Shown in pieces: positions 60,425 through 64,000 of a stretch of 64,000 nucleotides of DNA. The position numbers were made by a program, and so were the translations under genes. The DNA comes from Prinsepia uniflora (Eukaryota; Streptophyta; Magnoliopsida; Rosales; Rosaceae): positions 73,038,752 through 73,102,751 of the forward strand of contig CM064872.1 in assembly GCA_032719365.1 (NCBI GenBank), given 5' to 3'. Each line of letters begins with the position of its first letter. Position 1 is the stretch's first letter. The notes under the pieces were generated by a model that searched no databases, was not told where the DNA came from, and saw only the letters and a program-made list of their open reading frames with translations.

Positions 60425-61336
60425 ATGGCAACCACGGCGGCCGGAGTTGTGGGTGCACTTCTGGTATTGTCCATGGTCATGATGCCGAGCCTAGCAGCCA
60501 CCGCCTACACCGTCGGAGACACCTCCGGATGGACTAGTGGCGTTGATTATACCACTTGGACTAGTGGCAAGAAATTTGCAGTTGGTGATAGCCTGGGTGA
60601 GATATCCTTATTAATTATAATCATTATTACCTTATTAGCTTCAAAACAAATGTTGATCTACAAGATTGATCACGTGAATTTTTATTTTAATGTGCAGTGA
60701 GAATTATCTATAGAAAACTAATTTAGCAATAATGTTAAGTGCACTAATTACATTATATATATGATATTAGACGTGATAATTTGTATCATTTGATTTTATA
60801 ATCATCAATTAGAATTTTTATCGGTTTGTCAACGTAACATGTCTGGTAACAGGCAAATTTCTACAGAATGTATATATAATTTCCCCCAATTAATTTTCCT
60901 AATTTTGTTATTGACACTCGTGTATCGAATGGCAGTGTTCAAGTATGGAAGTGGGCACACAGTGGATGAAGTGAGCGGAAGTGACTACAAATCATGCACA
61001 GTGGGAAACTCAATTACCAGTGACAGCAGTGGGGCCACCACCATCCCTCTCAAGACTGCTGGGACCCACTACTTTCTTTGTGCTACGGTTGGCCATTGTG
61101 CCATGGGGATGAAGCTTTCTGTGGATGTAGCGGCAGGATCAGGTGCAACACCATCTGGAAAAGGCTCACCTGCACCATCATCTTCATCGGGCAGTAACTC
61201 TACAGTTACCACCCCTGGAATGACCACACCCTCCTCAACGACTAGTACTTCGACTAGCTTTTCACCCTCTCATGTGGTGGCTTTGTGGAGCACCATGGGT
61301 TTGGTTGGGTTAATTTTGGCAGTTTGCTCACTCTAA
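60425..61336 (+). CDS. Uclacyanin-type blue copper protein, GPI-anchored
   Basis: Exons 60425-60596 and 60936-61336 join within a Val codon (CTG G|TG TTC), giving 190 aa. An extracellular single-electron copper protein of the phytocyanin family. Residues 1 to about 25 are a signal peptide. The plastocyanin-like domain (about 27-123) has type I copper ligands H65, C106, H111 and M116 (SGHTVDEV; FLCATVGHCAMGM), and a disulfide C78-C112 is likely. Methionine as axial ligand fits uclacyanin rather than stellacyanin. Residues about 124-165 are Ser/Thr/Pro-rich, as in O-glycosylated AGP-like linkers. The C-terminus is a hydrophobic helix (VVALWSTMGLVGLILAV) typical of a GPI signal. The first ATG of the upstream frame (60302) would add a weak extension; the signal-peptide Met at 60425 is preferred. 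Nothing appears broken. Confidence 0.92.
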
Positions 61337-63439
61337 TTGCCAGGGCAGAGGCAGTGCTATTTTTCTAATTTTTCTTCTTCATTATTTAATTCTCTGTATC
61401 TTGAGTTTCTTATTATGTTATAACTTAGTCCAATTTTAGTATAAAAATAATTAGGGTGCATAAATATAATTATGTAGCTTGTGATTGATTGCTCACATAC
61501 CATATTGGTGAGACATTTTCGTTTCTCCATTTTTTTTAGGAAATTTCTCAAATTAAGAATTTTAGTAAAAAAATTATTTTATAAATTATCATTTAAAGAT
61601 CATTTTTTTTTTAAGATTAAAAAAATATAAAGAATTTGAGTTATGTATCAATTGACATACAAATAAAATAATAGACGATGTATAATTATTATTCATTAAT
61701 ATAAGAGTGAATATTTTCAATCATCAACTGCGAATAAAAAATGGGAAGTGGTTTTCACACTCCATTTCCCACTTTTTGCACTTCCAATTTTGTTTTTATA
61801 CATTAATCTCTTCATTTCAAAACATCAACCATAGTACAAGATGAGACAATAGGTCCATCAATAATCCATATGTGAACCTCACGATCAACAGCTAAATCAA
61901 AAAAAATATGCAGCATGAATATGCTCATTGGAAAAGGAAAATACTAAAATATTCTAAAGTTATAAAATTACAATGAGAGTCATCAACAAAGAAAAAAAAA
62001 TAAATAAATTGGGAAAAAATGAGAGTACAAATTAGGTCTCTGGAAAATATTTCTTAAATTAGGAGTGGGCACGAATCCGTTAAAATTGCTAATCGAACCG
62101 CTTCAAACCGTTATTTATCCAACGATTTAGGTTTGACCGGGTAAAAATCAAACAGTTTGAGAATTCAAACTGTTCCGTTAGTAACGGTTTGGATTTGGAT
62201 TTTCATTTTTAGAAATCCGTTAAATCCAAACCGGACCGTTAAAGAATATATTAATTTTTAAATATATTATTAATACAAAGTAAAAACAATAAAAATAAAA
62301 GGATAACTAGATATACCCATATAAGTATATGTATACTCATATAAGAGTATAATAAAAGATTATTAAATAGTTTGTTTATTTGATAAATCTTAGTATAGTG
62401 ATAATATTTGTAATTCAATACTTAGCAAGCTTAATATATAAATTTTTGAGTATTAAGTATTGATTTTTTTATATATCCTTATTTTTTATTTTTTAACGAT
62501 TTTAAACCGTTTCGATCCAAACCAAACCGTTAATAACGGTTTGGATCAAAACAGTTAAATTTTTAATTTTAAAAAATCTAAAGCGTATCGAACCGTTAAA
62601 ATTTTAACGGTTTGAATTTAAATATTATCAATATTCGTATATTCGTATTAAATCGTCCAGTATACAAGTAGGAGAGGAAACAAGTAGAATGAGGTCTCGA
62701 ACAGGAGAACGGAGGTGACAAACTGACGCATAACCCATTGGAAAAATGGTTATGGGCCGGGGTCGATTGAATTCTGACCGGAAATATTCGGTCGTGGTGA
62801 AGATGTAGGAAGGCTCCAGCCCAATTTCTAGCCTAAAGCCAACGGACTCATAAAACCATGCACGAAATGATGACTATTATTTGACTAAAAAATTGTCACT
62901 TTGCAATTTGCATTCACATTTTCTTTATTATTTTTAGGGTTTTTACTTAAAATACCCTAAATTTTAAAATGAGTTTCATAGTGTATCTTAAATTTTATTT
63001 TATAACAAAGTATGGAAACTTAGTTTTCGTCTCTAAATATCAATTTTCTGTTATCTTTATTAATTGAATGTCAAATTCAAGAGCAAAATTATCCAATTCC
63101 CAATCCCCAATTAAAACTTTGTCTTCTTCAAATTTGAAAAACAAAAGTTTGCGATATAAGTACTCGATTTGGTGTTATTCTTACTTATGTTACTGTGATA
63201 TAGAAGATTTTAAGTTCAATTCTAATAGAAACTGATTTATATTTGTGTTTGAATTAGAGTTTCACGTGTTCGAATTTTGCTCATAAGTATTGTAATTTTT
63301 TTTATGGAAGTTCCATAACTTGTTTCAAATTCTATATAATTTCTAAATGAGTTTAAAATTAATATTTAATAACTCTTCTTCTGATTATAGTTGGCGTAAT
63401 TTTGATTATAAAAGGTTCAAGACTTCCAAATTCAAGTTA
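61337..63439. other. AT-rich intergenic DNA with hAT-like MITE remnants
   Basis: The uclacyanin 3' untranslated region leads into AT-rich DNA. About 62060-62640 is dense in AAACCGTT/AACGGTTT palindromic motifs starting near AGGAGTGGGCACG, the signature of a hAT-like non-autonomous element; its right end is not clear. No gene is supported. Confidence 0.45.
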
Positions 63440-63444
63440 TAAGA

Positions 63445-64000
63445 TGACACGACTCATCCCAATCCCCCCGGGATTATTGCAGGATGTGCCATGCTCCCGT
63501 TTGACACAAAGTGTCAGACAAAGGATAACTCAAAACCTCAGCCGGTTAGAGGCTTCCAGAGCTCGCCAGGATCGGATGAGGAGTGTGATGTCTCGGTGTT
63601 TGCTATAGCCCGCACCCGTGATTAGCCTGAAGGGCATTAAAACCATTAAAAACTGTGAGTGGACGAAAATCAATAATTTAATAAAAACTCATTTCGTAAG
63701 AAGATATTTATGCCATTCACTAAAAAATATGCATGCATTCGAAAACTAGTAATCAAATCATTTGCTTAAATAAACCATTAGGGCTTTAGCCCAAAAACCG
63801 TAAATCCAAACATATGTGGGAACTCAGCCCAAAACCATAGAATACCAAAATCCGTAAATCCAGATCCAAGTGGGCCACTGCCCAAATCCATAAACACAGA
63901 AATACGATTTCAGTAAAATATATTTAAACCATCCTTGGCATCCCACATGCCTAGCGTCCTAGACGCTTGACGTCCCAGACATCATATCTCACGGTCAAAA
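63445..64000 (-). mobile_element. Partial LTR, family of solo LTR B, inverted and cut by the window end
   Basis: From 63445 (TGACACGACTCATCCCAATC) the sequence is the reverse complement of an LTR end like that of LTR B, which ends GGGATTGGGATGGGTCCTGTCA. It shares the GTGTCAGAC block near the end, and TGTGAGTGGAC, CCCACATATG and TAGACGCT-type stretches. It continues beyond base 64000. The expected flanking duplication would be TAAGA (63440-63444), which cannot be checked here. Confidence 0.8.

Noticed and set aside
61357..63440. Possible genes in the AT-rich tail
   Set aside because: Open frames are short, AT-rich and without domains; hAT-like repeat motifs account for the only structure.

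Overview
The window is nuclear DNA from a dicot plant. It has GT-AG introns, two TIR-NB-LRR resistance genes (a class absent from grasses), an AT-rich background and a very high load of LTR retrotransposons, hAT-like elements and fold-back elements. A woody rosid such as a Rosaceae species would fit, but that is inference from general look and not from a diagnostic marker.

Layout: a two-exon 2-hydroxyacyl-CoA lyase / oxalyl-CoA decarboxylase gene (2172-6870, +) carries tandem LTR-like repeats in its intron. From 7 to 12.5 kb lies decayed transposon debris. From 12.5 to 29.5 kb a MAPKK of the MKK6 class is spread over 14 kb. A solo LTR sits 89 bp before its ATG, a solo LTR nested in another solo LTR fills intron 1, and a full-length Copia element is inserted exactly at the exon 2/intron 2 border. 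Its exon 5 also carries a 1-nt frameshift. At 31.4-35.0 kb an OXIDATIVE STRESS 3-like gene is split by a very young Copia element that encodes only Gag and protease. The two LTRs are 681 bp each with 4 differences, and the target duplication is a perfect 5 bp.

From 36 to 41.4 kb there is an arginyl-tRNA synthetase 3' fragment, a 50-bp-arm hairpin and a hAT-like element with an 8-bp target duplication. From 41.4 to 51.8 kb are two tandem TNL genes on the minus strand. The first is a multiply broken pseudogene whose TIR start is iterated about three times. The second looks intact (about 1109 aa, four exons). From 53.2 to 54.5 kb is a fold-back, Pack-MULE-like element with an open frame inside. 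Then come two intact plus-strand genes: a chloroplast two-RRM ribonucleoprotein (55.8-57.9 kb) and a GPI-anchored uclacyanin-type blue copper protein (60.4-61.3 kb). The window ends inside an inverted LTR related to the outer solo LTR of MKK6 intron 1.

The genes do not form a pathway. The unifying theme is gene disruption by transposons, and most insertion events can be reconstructed to the base from target-site duplications. I found no operon, CRISPR array or tRNA/rRNA gene.
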